Of a stretch of 64,000 bases of DNA, positions 49,222-61,897 are shown piece after piece. Source of the DNA: Microbotryomycetes sp. JL201 (Eukaryota; Basidiomycota; Microbotryomycetes). The number at the start of each line of letters is the position of its first letter. Position 1 is the first letter of the stretch. The stretch is taken from positions 62,001 to 126,000 of the forward strand of contig JAQYUZ010000036.1 of NCBI GenBank assembly GCA_033819885.1, written 5' to 3'. A program made the position numbers and the translations under genes. The notes beneath the pieces were generated by a model. It did no database searches and was not told the origin of the DNA. It saw only the letters and a program-made list of their open reading frames with translations.

Positions 49222-50475
49222 TCAGCTGTGTCCGTTTAGCTCCTCCTCGACAAATTCTTCTTCGATCCAACTGTTCCGCGAACTGAGCTTGGCACTGGCA
49301 GAAGGCACACTCAAGCTCGTCCGCCTGCTGAGACTGCCGCTGCGTGAGCCAGGACTGGTCGAAAGCGGTGTGCGCGTGCCTTCTTCCTCATCATCGTCAT
49401 CCGCATCGAGCAAGGCCGGCCCTGTCGGACCGTTCGCTTGTTGCTGCTGCTGACGCTGCGCGTTCTCGAGCGAACTTCTTCGCCGCCGTACGTCAGACAC
49501 TTCAAGGCGCGACATAATTGAAGTTGGTGATCGGTAACTTGACGATGATGCGACTGACGGCGGCGGTGCTCGTGTGCCGTTGCCCGAGAATGCGTTTGAT
49601 GGGAACCCGAGAGAATTGTACGAGGTCGAGGATGCTGGAGACGTCGGTGGCGGTGCATTCTGAGGATAGGAAGAAGACGGGGTCGTCAAGGCTGTGTTGA
49701 CCGAGCTTAAACTGGACGGTCCCAACCATCCGCTGTGAAGGCTGTTGGCGGCGTTGTTGACGTTGTTGTTGAACGAGGTTGACATGCGGTACCCTGCACT
49801 GGCTCCTCTGTTGTTCATGAAGGATGATGGCGGCGAGAAAGAAGAAGCTGCGGCGCCAGGTATTCTAATGGACGATGAGGAGCCTGTTGTGGCGCGAGAC
49901 GTCGGCGCCGAGATGACGCGCGTGACGGTCGGCGGAGACTTTGCTGTTGCCGTCGGTGCCAGGTCTAGCTCTTCCAACTCGTCGAGTGAGATCATGCCTA
50001 GCCTGCGTTTGAGTTCATGCACGTCGCGCGTGGCTCTCGAGCGGGCGAGCTCTGACGCCTCAAGAGCCGCCCTGAGCTCAGAGTTCTCATGCTGCAAGGC
50101 CGCAAACGATGGTTGAGTGTCACCAAGCTGGGACAAGGTCGGGCTAGTGATGACTGGCGACGAAGGGAATGACGTCGTGCCCGTTCCTGACGACGAGCTC
50201 GTTGACGATGTCGCAGACCCAAGCGTGAATGACTCGCTGCGTGCGCGGCGCGAAAGCGGCTGCTGCTGCTGCCGCCTTTGCAGCTCCAGCAGCTGCTCTC
50301 TCAGGTCGTCAGACATGCTCGACTCGATCACAGCCTCGAGCTGGTTCTTCTCGGCACGTAACTGCACACTCACTCGTCAGCAGGCACGTGAGGATGGTCA
50401 ATCGAGTGCTATTACCTGTTCAAGCTTGTCTGTCAGCTCCCGGACGAGCGTGCTCTCTTGGACGTCGGGCGCCAT
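49222..50475 (-). CDS. Coiled-coil, Ser-rich protein of unknown function
   Basis: Exon 1 (50475 to about 50417) encodes MAPDVQESTLVRELTDKLEQ and is spliced over a 54 nt intron to LRAEKNQLEAVIESSMSDDL. The N-terminal 55 residues form a strong coiled coil rich in Leu/Glu; a second one follows at residues about 110-150 (ALQHENSELRAALEASELAR). The remaining 240 residues are Ser/Pro/Asn-rich and disordered, ending in an acidic WIEEEFVEEELNGHS. No catalytic domain. The start codon overlaps or lies 61 bp from the start of the divergent oxygenase gene. I do not recognise a family; a scaffold or cytoskeletal role is only a guess. Confidence 0.75.
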
Positions 50476-50536
50476 GGAGTTGAACAACGGATTTGAAGTG
50501 GGGCGCCGCACTACGCTTCTTTACCAACGACGAACC

Positions 50537-51790
50537 ATGCCGTCGGCCGACGCCAACACTTGGAGCAATCATGCACAACTGCAACTGCCAGTGATTGACA
50601 TTTCATCATTTCTTGACGCTAGAGGCTCGAGCTTATCGCAACCGGACCCGTCAAGCGAGCAGAAGCGCATCGCACAGCAAGTGCACGCCGCTTGCACGCA
50701 TCAGGGTTTCTTTTACGTGACTGGCTTTGAGTCTGTTGCGTCGGACAAGGAGATGCAGGACATTCTCAGCGTAACGCGCGAGTTCTTTGCGAGGCCAGTT
50801 GACGAGAAGAAGCTCGTGGCCATTCGACCCGGAGATGGCGCACGAGGCTGGCAACAATTGGGCAAGAATGTGACTCAGGGCTACGGTGAGCGAGCTAGTA
50901 CGCTTTTCTGAACAGGGAAAGCTGACCTGCCTCCGCCTCTCGGCTTCTCTCGGCACCCTCGTCAGCCGATCACCACGAGGGCTACGATTTATGCACGTGC
51001 CCGAATTCCTACTTGACAATTGATTCTTCTCTGACTCTTTGTCCGACCTTATACAGACCGCCCCGTCGACGTCGAGGACCCATCAAAGTTGCTTCACGGA
51101 CCAAACCCCTGGCCAGCGCAACCTGCTCAATTCAGGCCAAAGCTCGAGACCTGGATTGACAAAATGTCAACACTTGGCAAGGCTCTTATGCGGTGCACTG
51201 CGATGGGACTCGGTATTTATCTAGATAGCGACGAGTGGCAACATTTGGAATCGTCCGTCGACAAGTCTTTCTGGGTCATGCGTTGCATTGGGTACCCCCC
51301 GCTGCCCGACAACAGTGGCAAAGGAATAAGCTGTGGCGCACACAGGGATTACGGATGCTATACGCTCTTGCATCAAGACGATACGCAAGGTGCGCTTCAA
51401 GTCTTTCTGCGGTCCGAGCACGGCAACGCTGTGGAAGAAGGCATCAGAGGGACATGGATCAATGCAGACCGGAAGCAAGGTTGTTTCGTGGTGAATATCG
51501 GCGAAATGTGGAAAGTGTGGTCGAACGGGCTATACGAAGCGACCTTGCACCGAGTCATTCACCGGGGCAGCCAGTATCGCATCTCTATTCCTTTCTTCTA
51601 CGAGCCAAACTGGGATGCTGTTGTCGAGGTACGTCATCAGCCACTCTCGGAACGAGCTCTTCTGTTACTGACTGACGGATGCAATCAGCCCTTGCCATCC
51701 GCACTCAAACAGACGGGGGGAAAACCTGTACAAAAGTCTGTCGTGTACGGAGAATTCTTGTCAAAAAAGGTCTCGGGCAACTTTCTATAG
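50537..51790 (+). CDS. 2-oxoglutarate/Fe(II)-dependent oxygenase
   Basis: Member of the isopenicillin N synthase-like family, which includes thymine dioxygenases. Exon 1 reads LQLPVIDISSFLDARG, then VHAACTHQGFFYVTGFESV and TREFFARPVDEKKLVAI, the non-haem dioxygenase N domain. After an intron (about 50887-51056) come GHG-type residues: KGISCGAHRDYGCYTLLHQD has the His-x-Asp iron ligands, LHRVIHRGSQYRISIPFFYE has the third His and the Arg that holds 2-oxoglutarate. A short third exon ends at KKVSGNFL. The ATG at 50537 is usual; an in-frame ATG at 50474 would add 21 residues (MELNNGFEVGRRTTLLYQRR) resembling a targeting peptide. Substrate unknown. Confidence 0.9.
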
Positions 51791-51857
51791 TCTGTTTGTC
51801 TGTCTGTCTATAGCACAAGCCGCGACGAAAAACAAACAACAACAAAAAGCAAGTTTT

Positions 51858-53571
51858 TTAATCGACCGAGATAACTTTGACCGTCTTGTCAAAGCCACAG
51901 CTCGCTATCAACCTTCGTCCGTCTTGCTCGTAGTAAACGACTTCTTTGATAACCGAGCTGCCTTTGTCCCTCTCCCTCCTCTGTCGAGCGCGTTCCGTCC
52001 TCAGCTCGAGCGACAGACCATCATTGCCGTCTTCTTCGTCAACCGGCGCCGCCTGACCGTGAGCTCCTATTCTGGCGAGTACCTTGCTCTTGAGGTCGAC
52101 TATCCGAATCACTCCGTCATCCGAGTTGACGACAACAGCCGCATCTCCTGCCCAGCAGTGCCGAGCCGTAGTAGTGTACTCTGACTGAGATGCCGTCGTG
52201 TAGATCGTCAAAATCCTCCTTGACGAGTGAAAGGGGTAGAGCAGTATGCGAGAGTTGTCGGTAGAAGTTTGAAGCGCGACGATGGGCAAGTGTGGGTGTA
52301 GCGTCATGTAGAGACTGCCATGACGGGAAGACCAGCTTTTGAGAACATCATCTTTGCTATTGCCTTCAGCGCCAACTCACATCGAGAACGAGACCCAATC
52401 GTCTTGCTGATTCTCGTTCAAATTGAACTTTGTCTCTTGCCAGCCTTCTACATCATCGCCTGTTGGCAAAACCAGCTCATGCAGCAGGTTGTCATCTCTG
52501 GAGGTCCATAAAAAATGAGCCGAGTCGGGCAAAAAGATGCATGCTTCTGGGTTGGTCTTGGTATGGATGACCTTGCGTTGCTCGATTGCGAACCGTGGAG
52601 CGGTCGCGAGTTCGTCATCGTCATCGTCGGCTTGCACTGCAACACGCTTCTCCGTCACTTCATACAGGATGATTTGCTTGTCGTAACCGAGAGTAGCAAG
52701 CCATCTCCCATTCGGTGACCAGGCCACTCTTACGACGTACTTCGAATGATCTCGTACGGTAAAAACCCTCTCCCTCGTGACCATATCAACGATCGTGACT
52801 GTACCGTCCATCGTTGCGGCGCAGAAGAAGCGCGCGTGCTTCGGGTGACAGGCCGTGCACAATACGGGCGTGGAGAACTCCAAGGTCTCGAGCAGCTCAA
52901 AGTTTGATTGTCGGTACAGCTTGACAGACTTGTCGACTGATGCAGTCATGAGACAGTCGACATGCTCACTGTGCAAAAGTAGACGTCTTAGCATGAGCAA
53001 TACACTCTCGTAGGCACGCGGGAGACTCGCTTCTGAAACGTTTGCGTAGCCGTGTCCCATTGCCTGCGCGGTAAGACTACAGGTCGGGCGGAGAGAACAT
53101 TTGTCGTGTCTCGAACAGCAGTCTTGACCTGTCAGAGGTGAATCATGACGCTGCGTCAGATAGTCGCTCTAAAGTTGGGCTCCACAAGCTCGGCTTACTT
53201 TGGACGGCCAGATTGTCGGTGGTTCAAGGTTCATGAGCTCGGTGTCGAGTACAGGCGTCGGTTCGATTGACAGCTTGGCTATCTTTGACGTGAACCAGTC
53301 TTGTACCAGGGTTTGCAGGTCGGGTTCGGGCTGGTCTGCCAATTTGGTTGGCGGTGTGGCCAACACGAGACTCGGATGACGCTCGGTCGCCTCGCGCCTG
53401 AAGCTTTCAAGAGTTGTGTTGTATCCTGGCGGAGGAGTTCGATTGACCGAGTCAGCCTTGTGCAAACCTGTGCAAGTACGCGCGGTGGTGCGGCCGACCT
53501 GCTCGTTCGAGAAATTGGGCGACGACTCTGTGCGCGGCAGCCGTCGTAGCCTGCTCCTGACCGTGCGACAT
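51858..53571 (-). CDS. LisH-WD40 repeat protein
   Basis: The start MSHGQEQATTAAAHRVVAQF is joined across an intron (about 53412-53494) to give VVAQFLERAGYNTTLESFRR, a textbook LisH dimerisation motif. Next come DLQTLVQDWFTSKIAKLSIE and a linker exon ending IWPSK, and then WD repeats: HVDCLMTASVDKSVKLYR, FFCAATMDGTVTIVD, DHSKYVVRVAWSPNGRWLAT, the insert with DDDDDELATAPRF, and at the end GRRLIASCGFDKTVKVISVD. At least five exons. The junction before the first WD repeat (about 53000-53110) was not resolved: no donor and acceptor with matching phase could be chosen safely. LisH plus WD40 suggests a scaffold in a complex; the exact orthologue is not known. Confidence 0.8.
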
Positions 53572-53700
53572 CCTTTGATGCAGCCGTGGAAGGCGGTGGG
53601 ACTGCGCGGATGATGACGTCGCCAGAGGAGTAGACGACTTTGGCTGCGGCGGCTGCGTCGCGGACGATCCGACTTTCCTCGGACGACGATCTCAGTCGAC

Positions 53701-55549
53701 ATGCCGGCATCAACATCGCCGCCAGGCGCAGCAGGCAGCTCACATCATGCGAGCAGTGACTCTGTCATGGTGCAAGACGCCAATGCTGTCGGTGCACCAA
53801 CCGTCGCACCCGACGTCGAAACTCTGGCGCCGAGTGGATTGAGAGGCATGATCCAGTCGTACATAGACGGCAAGCAAGTTGATACTGTCGTGATAGCCCT
53901 CAGCTGCCTCATGGATTAACGCTGACCGTATGCTTTCCGGTACAGCCCGTACTTTTCAGCCGGATTCGGCTTGATGGTCAGTAGCCTGCTACGAGGACAG
54001 GTTCCAGGTCTGAGCAAAGAGCGCTCACTTTCGACCTTTTTCGCAACCGTGCAGGCACTCGGAGTCGGTGCGACCGTTCTGCGTCGGGGAGCGGTTCAGT
54101 TTGCCACTTTGGCTCAGCGCAGAATGCTCGTCTCGCTCGAAATCTCTTCAAAAGATCCATCCTATTTGTGGTTCCTTCAATGGATGTCTCAGCAGGCTCA
54201 ACATCAGCCGGCCAATGCCGCTCGGCTGCGTGGACTCGAGGGCCTTGCGAGCAGAATACGAAGTCATGAGCTTGCCGTCGAGACGAAATACGAACAGCGG
54301 CAGGACGGCAGTTCGACAGCAGAGTTCAGTCTTGTACCAGGGCCGGGAACGCATTACTTTCGGTACAAAAGCGCATGGTTTCAGGTACGAGCCGCACTGT
54401 AGAACAGTCCATCTGTTTCTTTCAGGGGATCTGAATCGCTCTCACCACAGGTCAAGCGCGAACGTGCGACAAACATGCTTGACCTACACAGTGGAGCACC
54501 ATGGGAGACTGTTCACTTGACAACATTGTCTCGGGACCGCAACTTGTTTCCTCAATTGCTAAGCGAAGCTAGAACACTGGCGCAAGCGGCGCAAGTCGGA
54601 CGAACAGTTATCTACACAGCTTGGGGTGCAGAATGGAGGCCGTTTGGCCAACCACGAGCGAGACGACTGCTGGACAGCGTTGTGCTCGATGACGGAATCA
54701 AAGAGCGGATAGTCGACGACGTGCAACGCTTCATGCAGCGCGGACGGTGGTACTTTGATCGAGGTGAACGGCTCTGAAATGATTTTCGCGAATTACCAGA
54801 ACTGACGAGTTCGGCTGCAGGTATTCCGTACCGACGAGGATATCTGCTTTACGGTCCTCCTGGTTCTGGCAAATCATCATTTATCCAGGCTTTGGCGGGA
54901 TCGCTCGAGTACAACATATGCGTGCTCAACTTGTCTGAACGAGGTCTGACGGATGACAAACTGAATCATTTACTGGCGAACGCGCCTGAGCGAAGCATTG
55001 TACTGCTCGAAGACATTGATGCCGCGTTTGCTGGTCGGCAGCAAAGCGGCGAGCAAGGGTGAGGTCCAGCGCGAGATTTCTTCTTGCTCTCGCACAACCA
55101 CTTACATCCTGGCTCTCAGCTTCTCGGGTAATGTCACTTTTTCGGGGTTGCTCAACGCGCTCGACGGTGTTGCTTCGTCAACGTCCCAACGAATAATGTT
55201 TTTGACGACAAACCACATTGAAAAACTAGATCCGGCTCTGATCAGGCCTGGTCGAGTTGATCTGAAAGAATTGATTGACGATGCGACGCCACATCAAGTC
55301 TCGCTGTTGTTTAACCGGTTCTACGAGGACGACGAGCATTCGACCCCGCAGGAAATCGAACGATTGCGAGATAAATTGGTACAGAGGGTCAAGGATGACA
55401 AGGAAAAGGGGTTGCGAGTGAGCATGGCTGCTGTTCAAGGGCACTTTATTCGATCGAGCGCCCAGGAGGCAGTCCAAGGGTGGGACGAGCTGGTGAGAAT
55501 GGCAAAGGAAGACAAAGACGCGAGGCGCAAATTTGCATCGAGCCCATAG
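53701..55549 (+). CDS. BCS1: Bcs1-like mitochondrial AAA ATPase
   Basis: Inner-membrane chaperone that inserts the Rieske protein into complex III. Exon 1 ends in [14 protein letters not shown]. The next exon starts [15 protein letters not shown], a short membrane segment, and the Bcs1-specific domain has [20 protein letters not shown] and [19 protein letters not shown]. The AAA module has [20 protein letters not shown] (Walker A, about 54835-54890), [13 protein letters not shown] (Walker B, across about 55000-55030), [14 protein letters not shown], and [20 protein letters not shown] with the Arg finger region. About six exons. Length and order are those of Bcs1. It is divergent from the LisH-WD40 gene with 129 bp between starts. 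Confidence 0.92.
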
Positions 55550-55685
55550 ACTATCAGATGTTGCAACATTATCATAAACATGACCAGACTGGGACTTGCT
55601 TGTCAGATATCAAGCAGGCTCGCCGGTCGGTTACAAATCCAACGCTCTCGCCCTCCGCCCACGCGCGCGCGCGCCTCGAGCCGAC

Positions 55686-58613
<2,928 letters not shown>

Positions 58614-59052
58614 AATATGTGTTCCGCCACAAGCTGTCTTTGGTTTGAAAATTGCTGAGAAGTTTGAAACCGAAAAATCTTTACGGTGGCATGATTTAAG
58701 GGGGCGCACAAGCTCACAGGTTATGGCGCGCAGTGCTTGCTGGACTGCTCGCGGTGGAATTGTGCCTGTTCAGCACATGAGCCTTTGATAGCGAATGCAT
58801 TTCTTCGATATTCTTGCTAATGCGGCAAGGCCGGCACAAGCTTATTTTGCTTCTTTGTTGATACATTTGTTGAGCGGGAGTGTCAAGTGAGACTTTCAAG
58901 ATTTGCATCCCAAGCCCTTTTGCTCCGTCTCCAGCACGGCTTACAGCTCACTTTGCGTCGTTGATCACGAATCGATCACGTATATCGGCTGAATTTGAGG
59001 CCGACAGTGTACAGACGCGATCAACGCGCCGCGCGGTCGCGTGTTTGACGCC
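58614..59052. other. Intergenic region, nothing recognised
   Basis: 439 bp between Cdc5 and the GDT1-like gene, without a convincing frame, tRNA or repeat. Confidence 0.5.
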
Positions 59053-60340
59053 ATGGCCGCCATGCCATCATCGCTCGATGGTCTCGGCAGAGCCATCTGT
59101 ACGTGGCAGCTTATCATTCGTTCGCCCACGCCTTGTTTGCTTACTGGTGTATCGCTCTCTCGCAAATTCTCGTGTCTCCCAACGCGAACATGTTCTGCTC
59201 GTCGCTTTTGCAGCCGTCATCATCGTGTCAGAGATCGGTGACAAGACGTTTCTGATGTGAGTGCACGCTTTGATCGCGACCAAGAATGCGCGCCATGCTC
59301 GCTGCACCTCACGTTCAGATTCGCGCGTTCATGCGCGTCCTCGCATTTCTCGGATAGCATTCTTCTGACACCAAATCATTTGCCTTGTTTTCGAAATTGC
59401 AGCGCCGCCATCCTGTCAATGCGACACCCTCGCATGACCATTTTTGCCGGTAGCATTGCTGCACTCGCGCTCATGTCGCTCCTCAGCTCCTTGCTAGGCA
59501 CAATCGTACCTACGCTCTTGCCCAAACGCTGGACCACGGCTGCTGCCGCGCTCTTGTTCTTTGTATTTGGCGCGAGGATGTTGCAAGAAGGTCTCGAGAT
59601 GGAGGCTGGCGAAAAGGGCAGGGAAAAGATGGAGGAAGAGATGAGAGAAGTTCAAAAAGAGGTCGAAGAGGCAGAGGAAGAGATCTCGGGGCACGCCTCT
59701 GGTCTCAAAAACGGCCGAACGGGCGACGGAGTATTGCCCTTCAGCGTCAGCGATCTCGAGGAAGGCCGAGCAAAGCAAGACTCGGCGGTGGCAGACGTGC
59801 CAGTGTCGACAGGTGGCGCCAGAAAGAGAAGAAACAGCTTGTCGGAAGGCAAAGACGCTGCCTTGCATGGTATCAAAGAAGGCATCAAAAATTTGGCGCA
59901 CCTGTTCTTCTCTCCTATTTTCATTCAAGCGTTTGTCTTGACCTTCTTGGCAGAGTGGGGCGACAGGAGTCAAATCACCACGATTGCGCTTGCGGCAGCT
60001 CACGTGAGTTTGGGAAGGAATCATCGCACACTCCTTGAACGCTCACCATGCTTGTACTGGACAGAATGTCTGGCTTGTAACGTTCGGAACGACCTTGGGT
60101 CATTCGCTGTGCACGGCCATGGCCGTCATCAGCGGTCGCTGGATCTCGCAACATATTTCTGTCAAGCATGGTCAGTCATTCGCGCTGGAACCGGCTGCTC
60201 GTGAACAGCAAGATTTGACACCTTTTCACTGCACAGTCACGCTCGGTGGCGCCGTCTTGTTCTTGTTGTTCGGAATTGTATACACTTATGAGACGATATA
60301 TTACGTCGACGAGAACGCTCCGCTGACTTTGTGGGAATAG
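59053..60340 (+). CDS. GDT1: GDT1-family cation transporter (TMEM165/UPF0016)
   Basis: Golgi Ca2+/Mn2+ transporter. Exon 1 encodes MAAMPSSLDGLGRAI and is spliced over a roughly 115 nt intron (phase agrees) to SVIIVSEIGDKTFLI, the first ExGDKT motif. A further intron leads to SAAILSMRHPRMTIFAGSIA. The central loop is charged (REVQKEVEEAEEEISG) and Ser-rich. The second motif is FVLTFLAEWGDRSQITTIAL, and later exons give NVWLVTFGTTLGHSLCTAMA and the last helix VTLGGAVLFLLFGIVYTY. About six membrane segments. The internal pair of EGD motifs confirms the family. Start: the first ATG (59053) gives the same frame as a second one six bases on. Confidence 0.92.
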
Positions 60341-60532
60341 TCCGTTCGAGAACGGAAATTCCACATTTCAAACTTTCGTATGCAAATGCCATAGATCGTA
60401 TTTGCTGTCTTTTGGTCGTTTGCATCGCAATGTATTCTCGTTCTGCTCGACTGTTTCAGTCCAAGTGTTTGGCCTTCTGATGATATTCTTTGCGCAACTT
60501 TGGCCTTCTGCCCGATTGAGCTCGCGTTGAGA

Positions 60533-61774
60533 ATGTCCGCGATGAGCGAGGGTCGCGTGGTGCGAGAAGCATCGGTATTGACGACAAAGTGATTCGCAGG
60601 CCTATCGAGATCAAGGTTCAAGCCATCCTCAGTGGTGAGTTGCAGCAGCAGCGGCCCTCGGAAATTGTACGGACGGAGCTGACAAGCAGCCTGCTGCAGA
60701 CATGGACGGCACTCTTGTCGACAGGTGAGACCTCATGTGAAGGGTTTAAGAGCTAGCAATTGGCGCCTGTGGTTGTCGAGCTCAAGAATCGGTCGTTTCA
60801 CTGATTGATTCAACGCCGTCATCTTCTACAGCACTCCTGCTGTCGAAGGTGCATTGTCAAAATGGGCTCGGAAACAAGGCGTCGAGCCAGAGACTTTCTT
60901 TGCTGTCTCACATGGCGTCAGGTCAGTTTCCCTCGAAGCTCGGTTCGGCCGACATCCGTCCGTTCAAAAACAAGAATTCATTCCTGACCTTGACGTTCAT
61001 CACTGCTAGGACACGGGACAAGTATGTCCAAGTCAGACTGCGAATCACGTAGACATGGCTTGACTTTGACTTGTGGCGTCGACAGCATCCGACGATTTCA
61101 AACAGTGCCAAAGCTAGGCAGCGAAATGTCAGAAGACGAACTGACCGAAGCAGCAAGAGAAGTGGAGTATTCAATCGCAGACGAAGGCCGGCTCTTGAAG
61201 GAGCAGGGAGGCAGAGGCATCGAGAAATTGCCGGGCGTCGACAAACTCGTAAACGCACTCAAGAAAGGAGGAGCACGATGGGGTATTGTGACGAGTGGTT
61301 CGTTGTTCCATAAAACCCGAAGCTCGGAGTGATAGTGTATGAGCTGACAGATTGTGGGCGCTCACAGCCACAAACATCTACGCATCATCTGCTCTGACAA
61401 CATCGAACATTGGTATGTCACCGCCAGAAGGTCCACCGTTCGTCATCACGGCAGACAATGTTTTAAAGGGCAAACCTGATCCCGAGCCGTACCTCGTCGG
61501 AATCGAAGCGCTGAGAAAGCTGGCCGGTCCTCCGCTCGACCCTAGCAAGGTGCTCGTGCTCGAGGATGCGCCATCCGGATTGGCTTCCGGCCTCGCTGCA
61601 GGGTGTCAGACCTTGGCCGTGTGCACCGGCCAGCCGAGAGAGAAGATCCGACAGACGCCCGCCACCTACAAGACGGTCGACTTTGAGCGGGTGGAGATTG
61701 TGTCTTGCTCCAACGAAGAGATCGTGCTGCGCATCAGGACACTAGAAGAAGAAGAAGCAGAACCATTGAATTGA
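60533..61774 (+). CDS. HAD-family sugar or glycerol phosphatase (GPP/DOG-like)
   Basis: Haloacid-dehalogenase phosphatase of the glycerol-3-phosphatase/2-deoxyglucose-6-phosphatase group. Several short exons assemble as AILSDMDGTLVDS (motif I, two introns within 60636-60829), TPAVEGALSKWARKQGVEPE, SHGVRTRDNIRRFQTVPKLG, RGIEKLPGVDKLVNALKKGG, ARWGIVTSATNIYASSAL (motif II, over an intron at about 61300-61371), GKPDPEPYLVGIEAL and VLVLEDAPSGLASGLAAGCQ (motif IV). It ends at EEEEAEPLN. The 5' end is not settled: no ATG with a good splice to the first block was found, and 60533 is a tentative start. Confidence 0.8.
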
Positions 61775-61816
61775 TAGATAGAACAGACCGTATCAGATTG
61801 CTGGATCGAGACTAGA

Positions 61817-61824
61817 TCACGTGA
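61817..61824. promoter_or_regulatory. TCACGTGA box upstream of acid phosphatase gene
   Basis: A palindromic TCACGTGA, in the wider context ATCACGTGA, is 74 bp before the ATG at 61898. In yeasts the Pho4 bHLH binds CACGTG in phosphatase promoters, which makes this position suggestive but not proven. Confidence 0.45.
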
Positions 61825-61897
61825 CTCGCGGTCGCATTTGCGTCATAGTACCGGAGCCTGGCCTCTTTTGCTCTTTTTGGTCCAGTAACCCTTCAGA

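Noticed and set aside
53701-53710. Palindrome ATGCCGGCAT that offers an ATG on both strands, as if BCS1 and the WD40 gene shared a start.
   Set aside because: The minus-strand frame from it does not lead to the LisH segment; the ATG at 53571 does, with a correct splice.
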